Source: Nocardiopsis gilva YIM 90087
GTDB taxonomy: Bacteria > Actinomycetota > Actinomycetes > Streptosporangiales > Streptosporangiaceae
Assembly (NCBI RefSeq): GCF_002263495.1
Contig: NZ_CP022753.1
Coordinates: 4,526,001-4,590,000 of the forward strand
Reading direction: 5' to 3'
DNA: 64,000 bases
Position numbers and translations under genes: made by a program. Below, in pieces: positions 26,427-36,309 of this stretch; within the stretch, counting starts at the first letter, position 1; every line of letters starts with the position of its first letter. The notes beneath the pieces are model-generated. The model saw only the letters and a list, made by a program, of their open reading frames with translations, was not told where the DNA came from and did not search any database.

Positions 26427-28564
26427 GAGCGGTCAGCGGTGCTGCGCGCACCGGACCTCTCTTCGGTGAGCGGGCGCAGGGCGCGGCGCACCTGCGCGCA
26501 GAGCTGGGGGTCGGCGATGAGTTCGTCGAGCAGGATCGGCTCGCCCTCGGCACTGGTCAACGGGATGCGCCAGTTGGGGTACTCGGTGCTGGTGCCCGGC
26601 TGGTTCTGCATGCGGCGGTCGCCCACCACGTCGGTCAGCGCGACCCCGATCATCCGCGCCGGGGTGCGGGCGAGGTAGGCGTGCAGGGCCACCACGACGT
26701 CGGCGGGGGCCGAGATGGGGTCGGTGTCGGGGGCCAGCAGGCCGAGCTCGATGAGCATCGCCCGCCACACGGCCACCTGCTCCTCGGCGTCAGCCCGCTC
26801 CTCCTTGGCCGGGCGGCGCAGCAGGCCGAGGCGGTCGCGGAGCTCGACGTGCTCGGCCGACAGGAACGAGGCCACGGGCGGCAGGTCGTGGGTGGCGACG
26901 GTCGCCAGGCACTCGGACCGCCACTCCTCGGGGCGGCGCGGCTGGCCCTTGCCGTCCCTCTCGAACCACAGCACCGACGTGCCCAGAATGCCGCGCTCGG
27001 CCAGGTGGTCGCGCACCCAGGGCTGCACCGTCCCGAGGTCTTCGCCGACCACCACCGAGCCGGTCTCCTTGGCCGTCAGGGCCAGGGCGCCCACCATCCC
27101 CTCGTGGTCGTAGCGGACGTAGGTGCCCTCGTCGGGTGCGGCGCCTTCCGGGATCCACCACAGCCGGAACAGGCCCATGACGTGGTCGGCGCGAACGCCG
27201 CCGGCGTGGCGCATCGCCTGGCGGAGGACCTGCCGGAAGGGGGCGTAACCCTGTTCGGCCAGTCGGACGGGGTGCCAGGGCGGCTGTGCCCAGTCCTGGC
27301 CCTGCTGGTTGAAGGCGTCGGGGGGTGCGCCCACCGTGACGCCGCTGACGAGGGCGTCACGGTACATCCACGCGTCGGCGCCGCCGTCGCGCACGCCGAT
27401 CGCCAGGTCGTGCACGATGCCGACGGACATGCCCGCGGCACGCGCACCGGCCTGCGCGGCGGCCAGCTGGTCGTCGAGGATCCATTGCAGCCAGCGGTGG
27501 AACTCGATGTCGGGCCACCGGCGCAGCGCCTCCTTGCCGACGGTGTGCGAGGTGACGTCGCGCAGTCGCTCCGGCCAGTCGCGGTAGTCGGAGCCGTACT
27601 GCTCGGCGAGGGCGCACCAGGTGGCGTACTCCACCAGGGAGGCCCCCTCGCGTTCAAGGAAGGCCTGGTAGGCGGCTTCGCGGGCCGCCGTGCGGCGGAC
27701 GTTGAACAGGGCGAGCAGGGCGGCGCGCTTGGCCTCCCAGACGCTGTCGCGGTCGAGGAGGTCGGCGGTGCGCCCGCGTTCGCGCAGTGGCCGGGCGAGT
27801 CGCTGGATGCCCTCGCGCTGAGCGGATTCCAGCCGGGTGTACTCCGGGATGTCCTCGATGCGGATGTAGAGCGGGCTGGCGTAGCGACGGCTGACCGGCA
27901 GGTAGGGCGAGGGTTCGATGGGCGGACCCGGCTCGGTGGCGTGCACCGGGTTGATGACGGTGAAGTCGGCGCCCAGGTCGCGTGCGCTCCAGTCGGCGAG
28001 TTCGGCGAGGTCGCGCAGGTCGCCCATGGACCAGGAGGCGCGGGAGCGCAGTGAGTACAGCTGCACCATCAGGCCCCAGGCGCGCTGGTCGTGCAGGGCG
28101 GGCGGAAGCTCCAACCGGTCGGGCACGACCAGCATCGGGGCGCTTTGGGTGACGGTGGTGGCGGCGCTGCCGTTCTTCGTGACCGGGGCGTGTTCGACGT
28201 GGATCCGGTGGACGCCGAGCGGGAGCCCCGGATCGGGCTCGGCGTACTCACCGCTGTCGAGCTCCACCCAGGTGCGGGCGCCGTCGGGCAGTGGGAGGCG
28301 GGGCAGGTGCCCCTGGCGGACGACGACGGCGGGTGGCAGCAAGCGGTGCTCCTGCACGGCCCAGTGCGCTTCGAGCGCGGCCCGCGGATCCGACACATCG
28401 ACGCCGAGCGCGGACAGGACGTGCCGGAGTGTGTCGGCCCCGACGTGCACGGTCCGGCCGCGCCAGTCCTCGTACACCGTCGCAACGCCGTGCTCCTCGG
28501 CCAACCGGGCCAGCTCCGCATCCCTCACACCAACTGATGATGCCCTACCACGCGCTTCTGTCAC
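26420..28564 (-). CDS. malQ: 4-alpha-glucanotransferase (amylomaltase, GH77)
   Basis: About 714 residues; the start is not certain (GTG 28564 used; GTG 28528 also possible, and the frame stays open further upstream). GH77 features: WGLMVQLYSLRS at the start of the barrel, RADHVMGLFRLWWIPEG with the nucleophile Asp, VVGEDLGTVQPWVR with the acid/base Glu, and ATHDLPPVASF with the third acidic residue. It transfers maltooligosaccharides during glycogen and maltose metabolism. The N-terminal 170 residues form the additional beta domain of actinobacterial MalQ. Its stop codon lies within palindrome A. Confidence 0.94.
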   Translation of the reverse strand: MTEARGRASSVGVRDAELARLAEEHGVATVYEDWRGRTVHVGADTLRHVLSALGVDVSDPRAALEAHWAVQEHRLLPPAVVVRQGHLPRLPLPDGARTWVELDSGEYAEPDPGLPLGVHRIHVEHAPVTKNGSAATTVTQSAPMLVVPDRLELPPALHDQRAWGLMVQLYSLRSRASWSMGDLRDLAELADWSARDLGADFTVINPVHATEPGPPIEPSPYLPVSRRYASPLYIRIEDIPEYTRLESAQREGIQRLARPLRERGRTADLLDRDSVWEAKRAALLALFNVRRTAAREAAYQAFLEREGASLVEYATWCALAEQYGSDYRDWPERLRDVTSHTVGKEALRRWPDIEFHRWLQWILDDQLAAAQAGARAAGMSVGIVHDLAIGVRDGGADAWMYRDALVSGVTVGAPPDAFNQQGQDWAQPPWHPVRLAEQGYAPFRQVLRQAMRHAGGVRADHVMGLFRLWWIPEGAAPDEGTYVRYDHEGMVGALALTAKETGSVVVGEDLGTVQPWVRDHLAERGILGTSVLWFERDGKGQPRRPEEWRSECLATVATHDLPPVASFLSAEHVELRDRLGLLRRPAKEERADAEEQVAVWRAMLIELGLLAPDTDPISAPADVVVALHAYLARTPARMIGVALTDVVGDRRMQNQPGTSTEYPNWRIPLTSAEGEPILLDELIADPQLCAQVRRALRPLTEERSGARSTADRSR

Positions 28565-28733
28565 GGCTTCGCCATACCTTGATCGCGCGTTCGGCCCGCC
28601 GTAATGCGTTGGTGCGACCCCGGGCTCTCCGGCCTCACGAGTTGCCAAATCATCGCTTTTCAGGGCGGATGGCCGAAACCGGCGCATGGCGAGAAATTCA
28701 CCCCATGATCCCGACAATGGCGTGCATAATCGG

Positions 28734-30035
28734 ATGGTGCTCCAGTCCTACCGTCGGCTCTTCACGCTCCCCCACGTCTCCTCCCTTCTGGTCTGGTCGC
28801 TGGCGTCCCGGCTGTACATGCCGGGTCAGCCGATCGCGATCACGTTCCTGGTCGCCGATTGGACCGGGTCCTACACCAAGGCCGGGCTGATCCTCGGCCT
28901 GCTCATCCTGGGCACCGCTCTGGTCGGGCCGATCCGCGGGCGCATGGCCGACCGGGGCGGCGCCGACCGCATGGTGCTGGTGTGCGGGATCGTCTACGCG
29001 CTCGGGCTGAGCATCATCGCCCTGCTCCCCGCCCGGCTGTGGTGGGCGGCGCTGCCGATCGCGCTGGCGAGCGGGCTGTTCGCACCCCCGGCAAACCAGA
29101 TCGTGCGCGCGATGTGGCCGCGCCTCACGACCGGCCGCGACCTCCAGGCCGTCTACGCGGCGGAGGCGACCACGCAGGAGCTGCTGTTCGTCCTCGGGCC
29201 GATGCTCGCGGCGGGAGCGGTGGCACTGGCCAACGCGCGCGCCGCGGTCCTCCTCCTGGCGGCGACCGCGCTGATCGGCTCGCTCGGCTTCATGGCGGCA
29301 CTGCGCCGCGCCGGGGTGGTCGACGCGGTACCGCGCACCGAAGGTGCGGCCGCCCCCGTCCCGGGGCCGCGCCGCTCGCTGCTGCGCTCCGGCTGGCTGC
29401 TGCTGTTCCTGCCCATGATGCTGCTGATCGTCGTCGGGCTCATCGGCGTGGACCTGGTCATGGTGGCCTGGGCCAACGAGCTGAGCAGTCCCGGGCTGGC
29501 CATGGTGCTGGCCGCGGTCTGGGCGGCCGGCTCCCTCGTCGGGGGCCTGGTCGCGGGCGCTCTTCCGGGCTCCCCGCACCTGTCCCGCCGCTTCTTCGGC
29601 GCCGCGCTGGGGGTGGTCTTCCTCGTCCCGTTCTTCCCGCCACTGACGCATCTGCCGACGCCGCTGCTGATCCTCCCCGCGCTGTTCGTCTCCGGCCTCG
29701 CCATCGCGCCGACGCTGGCGGCGGCGATGGGGCGGCTCAGCGACATCGCCCCGCCGGACCGCCGGGCCGAGGCCTTCGGGTGGATGACCACGGCCCAGAC
29801 CACCGGGTCGGCGACCACCGCCCCGGTGATGGGGGCGCTCATGGACTGGGGTGGCGTGGCAGCGGGCGCCGCGGGGGCGGCCGTGGCGGTCGTCCTCGCC
29901 GCCGTGATCAGCCCGTTCATCCCCACGGCCGCTGCGGCCCCCGCAGCACGCGAGCAGCGCAGCGACACGGCGACCGCGACCCGCGGCACGTCAGATGACG
30001 AGGACGACGTGGCCGGAGAGCCGGAGGTGCACTGA
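28734..30035 (+). CDS. MFS transporter (12 helices)
   Basis: About 433 residues from ATG 28734; ATG 28686 is an alternative and neither has a strong ribosome site. Twelve hydrophobic segments are visible; the loop 2-3 motif reads GPIRGRMADRGGADR. The middle loop (about 200-225) is short, and the C-terminal 40 residues are hydrophilic (TATATRGTSDDEDD). It belongs to the MFS_1 class of putative effluxers; substrate unknown. Divergent from malQ and convergent with the amidase. Confidence 0.88.
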   Translation: MVLQSYRRLFTLPHVSSLLVWSLASRLYMPGQPIAITFLVADWTGSYTKAGLILGLLILGTALVGPIRGRMADRGGADRMVLVCGIVYALGLSIIALLPARLWWAALPIALASGLFAPPANQIVRAMWPRLTTGRDLQAVYAAEATTQELLFVLGPMLAAGAVALANARAAVLLLAATALIGSLGFMAALRRAGVVDAVPRTEGAAAPVPGPRRSLLRSGWLLLFLPMMLLIVVGLIGVDLVMVAWANELSSPGLAMVLAAVWAAGSLVGGLVAGALPGSPHLSRRFFGAALGVVFLVPFFPPLTHLPTPLLILPALFVSGLAIAPTLAAAMGRLSDIAPPDRRAEAFGWMTTAQTTGSATTAPVMGALMDWGGVAAGAAGAAVAVVLAAVISPFIPTAAAAPAAREQRSDTATATRGTSDDEDDVAGEPEVH

Positions 30036-30049
30036 CCGCGGTGGCGTCG

Positions 30050-30096
30050 TGCGGGCCCCGCGCCACCGCCGGTTCGCGGGTGGGAACGGGCCCGCA
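30050..30096. terminator. Hairpin between convergent MFS and amidase genes
   Basis: A 9-bp stem (30050-30058 with 30088-30096) with a long loop that can pair partly inside. It lies 15 bases after the MFS stop and 25 bases after the amidase stop. Confidence 0.5.
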
Positions 30097-30120
30097 CCCC
30101 GCCCGCGGGCGCGCCTGCCC

Positions 30121-31545
30121 TCACTCGGTCCAGATCGGCGGTGTGCGACCGGCCCACGGCCGCGCCGCCTCCAGCTGCGCCGACAGCGCGAGCAGCGTCG
30201 GCTCGCCGCCCATCGGGCCGCTGAGCATGACGCCGATGGGAAGGTCCTGCTCGGTCCAGTGCAGCGGGACGCTGACCGAGGGCTGGCCGGTGATGTTGAA
30301 CATCGAGGTGAAGGGCGTGAACGCGGTCATGCGCGCGAACTCTTCGACCGGGTCGGTGTCGAAGTGGCCGACCGGTACGGGGGGCTGCGCCAGGGTCGGG
30401 GTCAGCACGGCGTCGTAGGCGAGCATCCGCGGGAGCGCGGCACGGACGCCCTGCTGCAGGCCGGTGGTGGCCCGTAGGTAGTCGTGCGCCGTGAGGGACC
30501 GCGCCCGCTCGCGCAGCCAGCGGTTGATGGGGCGCAGGTGTTCCTCCCGCTCCGGAGGTACCGGAACGGTCAGGGCCATGGCCGCCCACACGGTGCTGAA
30601 CAGGTCCAGCAGATCGGGAGAGAAGGGCGGGTCGATCTCCTCGACGTCGTGGCCGAGCGCGACGAGCAGCTCCGTCGCCGACTCGTAGGCCGCGGTCACG
30701 TCGGGGTGGACCTCGACACCGGGGACCACCGGCGTGCGGAACCGCGCGATACGCAGCCGCCCGGGGTCGCGGCGGGCGTGGTCGAGGAAGGTCGTGCCGT
30801 CAGGGAGCGGCGGGGCGGTGTAGTAGTCGCCGGGCAGGTTCACCGACATGACGTCGAGCAGCAGGGCGGCGTCGCTCACGGTCCGGGTGAGCGGACCGGC
30901 GGTGGACAGGCCGATGAGGTCGGGCTTGGTCGGTGCCGCGCTGATGCGGCCGCGCGTGGGTTTGATCCCGAAGACACCGCACACGCTGGCGGGGATGCGG
31001 ATCGACCCGCCGCCGTCGCCGCCCTGGGCGACGGGGGCCAGGCCCCCGGCCACGGCGGCCGCGGCGCCGCCGCTCGACCCGCCGGCCGACCGGGTGAGAT
31101 CCCAGGGGGTGCGCGCGGGCGGGGCGATGTCGTTCTCGGTGTAGCAGGGCGAGCCGAACTCGGGGGTGTTGGTCTTGCCGGGGAAGACCGCGCCCGCGGC
31201 ACGGAGCTGGCCGACGACCGCTGCGTCGTCGGTGGCGGTGTAGTCGGTGAAGGCCTGGGAGCCGTAGGTGTGCCGGACCCCGGCGAGGGGTTCCAGGTCC
31301 TTGATCGGGATGGGCACCCCGAGCAGCGGGGGCAGGTCCGCGGGCGTGTCCTGGATCACCCGCTTTTCCGCGTTGCGGGCTTGTTCTCTGGCCGATTCCT
31401 GAATGACCGTAATAAAGGCCCCGAGGCGCGCATCGTGCCGTTCGATCCGCGTCAGGTAGTGATCGGTGATCTCCATCGGGGAGAGCTCGCGGTTCCGAAC
31501 GGCCCGGGCCAGCTCGATCGCCGTGAGGTCGTGAATCTCCGTCAT
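30121..31545 (-). CDS. Amidase (amidase-signature family)
   Basis: 474 residues. The Ser-cisSer-Lys triad is visible: lysine in PIPIKDLEPLAG, and the two serines in SAGGSSGGAAAAVAGG and GGDGGGSIRIPA, followed by CGVFGIKPTRGRIS. It hydrolyses a carboxamide to acid and ammonia; similar in layout to bacterial AmiB2-type amidases and to GatA, but no gatB/gatC is near, so a catabolic or detoxifying role is more likely. Cytoplasmic, no signal. Confidence 0.92.
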   Translation of the reverse strand: MTEIHDLTAIELARAVRNRELSPMEITDHYLTRIERHDARLGAFITVIQESAREQARNAEKRVIQDTPADLPPLLGVPIPIKDLEPLAGVRHTYGSQAFTDYTATDDAAVVGQLRAAGAVFPGKTNTPEFGSPCYTENDIAPPARTPWDLTRSAGGSSGGAAAAVAGGLAPVAQGGDGGGSIRIPASVCGVFGIKPTRGRISAAPTKPDLIGLSTAGPLTRTVSDAALLLDVMSVNLPGDYYTAPPLPDGTTFLDHARRDPGRLRIARFRTPVVPGVEVHPDVTAAYESATELLVALGHDVEEIDPPFSPDLLDLFSTVWAAMALTVPVPPEREEHLRPINRWLRERARSLTAHDYLRATTGLQQGVRAALPRMLAYDAVLTPTLAQPPVPVGHFDTDPVEEFARMTAFTPFTSMFNITGQPSVSVPLHWTEQDLPIGVMLSGPMGGEPTLLALSAQLEAARPWAGRTPPIWTE

Positions 31546-31710
31546 GAGCTGAGCGTAGCGATAAGCGTGCGCAGGCCGGTGCGGCGGCTCCGATGCGGGG
31601 TGAGCGCGACCTCTATAGAGATGTCGCCGATAAGAAGTAAACCTTCCCCGTCACGCACCCCTGAACACGTGAGAAACGCCTCGCGCCAGGGAAGAAAAGT
31701 GTGAGATTCA

Positions 31711-32559
31711 ATGGACTGTGACTCGCATCTGGTTGGACCTACTCTTTCCTCTGTGGAATCGGCAACCAGAGTCAAAGAGGGCGAGCAGAGCCCTGGACCG
31801 ACTTACGCGTCCCCCTTCGTCACATCCGATAGCAGTCGTTTTCGAAGTTCCCCCGGCCTCAAAGACGTCGCGTCGAGAACATATGGCTCACTCCTGGCCG
31901 GAGAGTCGACGAGACGGTGGGCGATCCGTGGCGGCGCCGCTGTCGTGATCGGCTTGGCCGCCGGATTCCTCATGACCGACTGGCGGATCGGCGTGACCGT
32001 CGGTGCCGCCGCGCTCATCGGCATGATCGTCCATTACATGCGCCGCCAGTCCGAGGTGCCGCGATGGCGCACGCCCTCGGCCGCGCAGCGCAAGACCGAG
32101 GCCCAGCTCCGGGTGATGCAGAAGATGGGCTACCGGGTCCTGCACGCCCGCGGCATCCCCGGCGGCAACGGGCAGATCGACCACTTCATCGTCGGCCGGC
32201 GCGGTGCGTTCGCGATCGACTCCGAGTCGTGGGACAAGCGCCTTCCGCTCCGCAACAAGCTCGAGAAGCTCTATCACGGACGGTTCTCCAAGAACGAGCG
32301 CATCGATGAGGCCCTGGAGGAAGCCCTGGTGGCCGAGCGGCTCGTCAGCGAGGAGCTGGGCCGCGAGATCAAGGTGCGCGCGTCACTGGCCATCTACGGA
32401 CCGGGCATGCCGTGGGACAGCCATCGGCTGCGCGGTGTCGACATCATCCAGGGAACCAAGGTGCGCAAGTGGCTGCGCACCGGAAAGGACCGCCTCACCG
32501 AGACCGAAATCGAGGAGATCTACCAGGCGGCGCTCAAGGTCCTTCCGCAGCGCTACTGA
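31711..32559 (+). CDS. NERD-domain membrane protein
   Basis: 282 residues. Residues 1-70 are polar; two hydrophobic helices ([18 protein letters not shown] and [18 protein letters not shown]) span about 71-112; then a nuclease-related NERD domain: [35 protein letters not shown] (cited for [12 protein letters not shown] and FAIDSE) with the conserved acidic residues and a later lysine-rich helix. NERD resembles restriction-endonuclease-fold nucleases, but whether this one cuts nucleic acid is unknown. The terminator at 32641 follows it. Confidence 0.8.
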   Translation: MDCDSHLVGPTLSSVESATRVKEGEQSPGPTYASPFVTSDSSRFRSSPGLKDVASRTYGSLLAGESTRRWAIRGGAAVVIGLAAGFLMTDWRIGVTVGAAALIGMIVHYMRRQSEVPRWRTPSAAQRKTEAQLRVMQKMGYRVLHARGIPGGNGQIDHFIVGRRGAFAIDSESWDKRLPLRNKLEKLYHGRFSKNERIDEALEEALVAERLVSEELGREIKVRASLAIYGPGMPWDSHRLRGVDIIQGTKVRKWLRTGKDRLTETEIEEIYQAALKVLPQRY

Positions 32560-32640
32560 GGGGGTGCTCCCACCCGGGACACCCCCCAGTAGCGCCCCTG
32601 AGCAGCCTCAACAGGCCCGATCCCCTGGCCCTGGTCGGGC

Positions 32641-32677
32641 GGGAGGGGGCGGCGCGAAGCGCCGCCCCCTCTCTTTA
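32641..32677 (+). terminator. Intrinsic terminator after NERD gene
   Basis: Stem 32641-32655 with 32659-32673 (15 bp, one G-U), 3-nt loop, followed by TTTAT. It is the most classical Rho-independent terminator of the window. The rest of 32560-32867 (308 bases) holds only the ilvD leader, with no credible gene. Confidence 0.88.
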
Positions 32678-32867
32678 TGTCCTGTGCGGCGCCCCCGACC
32701 CCCCGCGCACGCGCTCCGCCGCAGGGGGACGGTCCGGACCTCCCCCGGCCGCCAATCACCCGATGTCTCATCATCCGGACAACAAATCTCCCGAACCGAG
32801 ACGCGAGCACTGGACACGCACGGATACCATCGATAGGAATCACTCGTATCGACGGGAGTCCCACCCC

Positions 32868-34727
32868 ATGCCCGCGCTTCGCTCACGCACGGTCACCCAC
32901 GGCAGGAACATGGCCGGTGCGCGCGCTCTCATGCGCGCGTCCGGCGTGGAACGTGAAGACTTCGGCAAGCCCATCGTGGCCATCGCCAACAGCTTCACCC
33001 AGTTCGTTCCGGGCCACGTCCACCTTCGCGAGGTGGCCGACGTCGTGGCGGGCGCCGTACGCGAGGCCGGCGGCGTCCCGCGCGAGTTCAACACCATCGC
33101 CGTCGACGACGGCATCGCCATGGGCCACGGCGGGATGCTCTACTCGCTGCCCAGCCGCGAGCTGATCGCCGACGCCGTCGAGTACATGGTCAACGCCCAC
33201 TGCGCCGACGCGCTAGTGTGCGTGTCCAACTGCGACAAGATCACCCCCGGCATGCTGCTGGCGGCCATGCGGCTGAACATCCCCACGGTGTTCGTCTCCG
33301 GCGGCCCCATGGAGGCGGGCAAGGTGACGGTCGTCGAAGGCACCGCCACCACGGTCCGCAAGCTCGACCTGATCAACCCGATGATCGCCTCCGCCGACGA
33401 GAGCGTCTCGCAGGCCGAGCTGGACGAGATGGAAGAGGCCGCCTGCCCCACCTGCGGCTCCTGCTCGGGCATGTTCACGGCCAACTCGATGAACTGCCTG
33501 ACCGAGGCCATCGGGCTGGCGCTTCCTGGCAACGGCACCGTGCTGGCCACCCACGTCGCCCGCAAGCGGCTCTACGAGGACGCGGGCCGGCGGGTCGTCG
33601 ACGCCGCGCGGCGCTACTACGAGGAGGACGACTCCTCGGTGCTCCCGCTGTCCATCGCCACACCGGCGGCCTTCGGCAACGCGATGGCCCTCGACGTCGC
33701 GATGGGCGGCTCGACCAACACCATCCTGCACCTGCTGGCCGCTGCCACCGAGGCGGGCGTGGAGTTCGGCCTGCCCGAGATCGACGCGCTCTCCCGGCGC
33801 GTGCCGTGCCTGTGCAAGGTCGCGCCGAATACGGAGAAGTACCACATCGAGGACGTGCACCGGGCGGGCGGCATCCCGGCCATCCTCGGCGAGCTCGCGC
33901 GCGGCGGGCTGCTCGACACCTCGCTGCCCACCGTGCACGGCCGCACCATCGGCGAGTTCATCGCCGACTGGGACATCGTCTCCGGCACCACGCTGCCCGA
34001 GGCCGTGGAGCTCTTCCACGCCGCCCCCGGCGGCAAGCGCACCACTAAGGCCTACTCCCAGGACGTCCGCTGGGACACCCTGGACACCGACCGGGAGAGC
34101 GGCTGCATCCGCGCCGCCGACCACGCCTACACCGCCGACGGCGGGCTGGCGGTCCTCTTCGGCAACCTCGCCCCCGACGGCGCCATCGTCAAGACGGCCG
34201 GGGTCGAGGAGGAGCTGTGGACGTTCAGCGGCCCGGCCAAGGTCTTCGAGAGCCAGGAAGACGCCGTCGACGGCATCCTCGGCAAGCGCGTCGAGCCGGG
34301 CGACGTCGTCGTCATCCGCTACGAGGGCCCCAAGGGCGGCCCCGGTATGCAGGAGATGCTCTACCCGACGAGCTTCCTCAAGGGCCGCGGCCTGGGCAAG
34401 GCCTGCGCCCTGATCACCGACGGCCGCTTCTCCGGTGGCACCTCGGGCCTGTCCATCGGCCACGCCTCGCCCGAGGCGGCCTCCGGCGGCGACATCGCCC
34501 TGGTCGAGGATGGCGACACCATCAGCATCGACATCCCCAACCGCGGCATCACCCTGGAGGTCGCCGACGAGGAGCTGGAGACGCGCCGCGAACGCCTCCT
34601 CAAGGAACTCGGGCGCTTCCGCCCCAAGGACCGCCAGCGCCCGGTCACCCCGGCCCTGCGCGCCTACGCCGCCATGGCGACCTCCGCCTCCACCGGCGCC
34701 GCCCGCGACGTCGCGCAGGTGGAATGA
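32868..34727 (+). CDS. ilvD: Dihydroxy-acid dehydratase
   Basis: 619 residues from ATG 32868 (GGGAG 10 nt upstream). Cysteines for the iron-sulfur cluster are in [11 protein letters not shown] and [19 protein letters not shown] (cited for [11 protein letters not shown]), and [20 protein letters not shown] is the family signature near the C-terminus. It dehydrates dihydroxy acids to 2-keto acids in valine, leucine and isoleucine synthesis. No other ilv genes are near. Its terminator overlaps the 3' end of the convergent marR gene. Confidence 0.97.
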   Translation: MPALRSRTVTHGRNMAGARALMRASGVEREDFGKPIVAIANSFTQFVPGHVHLREVADVVAGAVREAGGVPREFNTIAVDDGIAMGHGGMLYSLPSRELIADAVEYMVNAHCADALVCVSNCDKITPGMLLAAMRLNIPTVFVSGGPMEAGKVTVVEGTATTVRKLDLINPMIASADESVSQAELDEMEEAACPTCGSCSGMFTANSMNCLTEAIGLALPGNGTVLATHVARKRLYEDAGRRVVDAARRYYEEDDSSVLPLSIATPAAFGNAMALDVAMGGSTNTILHLLAAATEAGVEFGLPEIDALSRRVPCLCKVAPNTEKYHIEDVHRAGGIPAILGELARGGLLDTSLPTVHGRTIGEFIADWDIVSGTTLPEAVELFHAAPGGKRTTKAYSQDVRWDTLDTDRESGCIRAADHAYTADGGLAVLFGNLAPDGAIVKTAGVEEELWTFSGPAKVFESQEDAVDGILGKRVEPGDVVVIRYEGPKGGPGMQEMLYPTSFLKGRGLGKACALITDGRFSGGTSGLSIGHASPEAASGGDIALVEDGDTISIDIPNRGITLEVADEELETRRERLLKELGRFRPKDRQRPVTPALRAYAAMATSASTGAARDVAQVE

Positions 34728-34760
34728 GGCCCACGGCGGCCTGACCGTTCTCCTCGCGTA

Positions 34761-35381
34761 TCAGCGCCCCACCGCACCGGAGTCATCCGCGGGCGGTGGG
34801 GCGTTTCGTGTTCGGTCGGTGCCGCGCTCGGTGAGGTCGGCGAGCAGGATGCGCAGGAGCTCGGCCAGGTGCTCGCGCTGGTCCGCGGTAAGGCCGTCGA
34901 GCAGGGTTTCCTCGTGGCGGAGCAGGTCGTCGACGGTCCGCTCGATGAGGGCGTGCCCCTCGGGGGTGAGCTCGACGGTCGTGCTGCGCCCGTCCGGCCC
35001 CTCCTTGAACCGGCGGACCAGCCCCTGCTCTTCGGCGCGGGCCACGCGCAGTGAGACCGCCCCGGGGCTGACCAGCGCGGCACGGGCGATCTGGCCGGGG
35101 GTCAGCCGATAGGGCGGACCGGAGCGGCGCAGGGTGCTGAGCAGGTCGCGGGTGGCGGCGTCCATCCCCAGGCGCGCCATGGTGCGCCTGCGGTCGTCGT
35201 CGAGGAGCTTGCCGACCTGCCAGATCCGGGTGATGACCCCGATGGAGTCGACGGGGGTGCGCGGCCGTTCGCGCAGCCATGCCTGCTGGATGCGGTCGAC
35301 CGCGTCCTCGGCGGGTTCCCCGGCGGTCTCGGCCGGGGTCGTCGCTCGCTCTGCACCGCGGTTCGGGGGTTCGACGTCCAT
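34761..35381 (-). CDS. MarR-family transcriptional regulator
   Basis: 206 residues. The winged helix-turn-helix spans about 95-160: LTPGQIARAALVSPGAVSLRVARAEEQGLV (recognition helix SPGAVSLRVARAEEQ) and the wing RRFKEGPDGRSTTVELTPEG. Long polar N-terminal arm. It is divergent from an SDR gene; the 50 bases between them are filled by a 13-bp inverted repeat, so it most likely represses both itself and the SDR gene. The inducer is unknown. Confidence 0.92.
   Translation of the reverse strand: MDVEPPNRGAERATTPAETAGEPAEDAVDRIQQAWLRERPRTPVDSIGVITRIWQVGKLLDDDRRRTMARLGMDAATRDLLSTLRRSGPPYRLTPGQIARAALVSPGAVSLRVARAEEQGLVRRFKEGPDGRSTTVELTPEGHALIERTVDDLLRHEETLLDGLTADQREHLAELLRILLADLTERGTDRTRNAPPPADDSGAVGR
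34765..34803 (+). terminator. ilvD terminator inside the end of the marR gene
   Basis: Perfect 11-bp stem (34765-34775 with 34793-34803) followed by TTT on the plus strand, 38 bases after the ilvD stop. It lies within the last 14 codons of the opposite-strand marR gene. Confidence 0.75.
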
Positions 35382-35388
35382 GGTGGTA

Positions 35389-35422
35389 CTTTAGCGCTGA
35401 ATCATCTATTTCAGCGCTAAAG
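35389..35422. promoter_or_regulatory. MarR operator (13-bp inverted repeat)
   Basis: CTTTAGCGCTGAA (35389-35401) and TTCAGCGCTAAAG (35410-35422) are exact reverse complements separated by 8 bases; each arm also holds the hexamer AGCGCT. The right arm overlaps the ribosome site AAAGGAG of the SDR gene and the left arm starts 8 bases from the marR start codon, so a bound dimer would block both. Confidence 0.85.
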
Positions 35423-35431
35423 GAGATTTCT

Positions 35432-36193
35432 GTGACGCATGTCGTGGTGTCCGGCGGCGGGACCGGCATCGGCCTGGCGGTGGCAGAGCGCTTCGCGTCC
35501 TCCGGAGCACAGGTGACGATCCTCGGGCGGCGCGAGGCCGTGCTCCAGCGGGCCGCCGAGCGGATCGGTGCCGAGCCGGTGGTCTGCGATGTGGCCGACC
35601 CGGCCGCGGTGGCAGCGGCCCTGCCGCACCTGCCGGAGACGGTCGACGTCCTGGTCAACAACGCGGGCGGCAACACCGGATTCGACGAACCGCAGGGGAC
35701 GGACGGCGGGAGCGACCCGGCCGACGGAGCCTCTCCCCACGGGAAGGAGCTGGCGGAACTGGCGGCGAGCTGGCGGCGGAACATCGAGGCGAACCTGATC
35801 TCGGCGGTCCTGCTCACCACGGCGGTGCGGCCACGGCTGGCCTCTGGCGGGCGCGTGGTCACCCTCGGCTCCATCGCCGCACGAACCGGCGCCGCCTCCT
35901 ACGGGGCGGCCAAGGCCGCCATCGAGGCCTGGACGGTCGACCTCGCCGCGGAACTGGGACCCGGGGGGATCACGGCCAACGTGGTCTCCCCCGGACTGAT
36001 CTCTGGAACCGAGTTCTTCAGGGGCCACCTCAGCGATGAGCGCGAGGCGCGCCTCGTCGCCGCGACGGCCACCGGTCGCCCCGGCACCACCGACGATGTC
36101 GCCGCCCTGATCGCGTTCCTGGCGTCTCCCGAAGCGGGACACATCACCGGCCAGGTACTGCACGTCAACGGCGGCGCCTACCTCGGTCGCTGA
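35432..36193 (+). CDS. SDR-family oxidoreductase
   Basis: 253 residues from a GTG at 35432 with AAAGGAG upstream. Classical short-chain dehydrogenase: cofactor motif SGGGTGIGLA at the N-terminus, NNAGG, catalytic serine in LGSIAART, and YGAAK as the YxxxK motif. The R in LGRRE suggests a preference for NADP(H). Substrate unknown; regulation by the divergent MarR protein suggests a response to a small aromatic or oxidising compound. Confidence 0.92.
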   Translation: MTHVVVSGGGTGIGLAVAERFASSGAQVTILGRREAVLQRAAERIGAEPVVCDVADPAAVAAALPHLPETVDVLVNNAGGNTGFDEPQGTDGGSDPADGASPHGKELAELAASWRRNIEANLISAVLLTTAVRPRLASGGRVVTLGSIAARTGAASYGAAKAAIEAWTVDLAAELGPGGITANVVSPGLISGTEFFRGHLSDEREARLVAATATGRPGTTDDVAALIAFLASPEAGHITGQVLHVNGGAYLGR

Positions 36194-36208
36194 CCCGGGG
36201 CACGGTTA

Positions 36209-36259
36209 CACAGCCGACAGCGCCCAGGACCGGATCGGTCCTGGGCGCTGTCGGCTGTG
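36209..36259. terminator. Bidirectional terminator, SDR gene / HNH gene
   Basis: A perfect 24-bp stem (36209-36232 with 36236-36259) with a GAT loop between two convergent genes; one of the longest perfect hairpins in the window. Confidence 0.9.
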
Positions 36260-36309
36260 GTGGCTCTGGGGCGTTCTCGGATTGGTCGTTCGACGCTCCG
36301 ATGGGGTCG

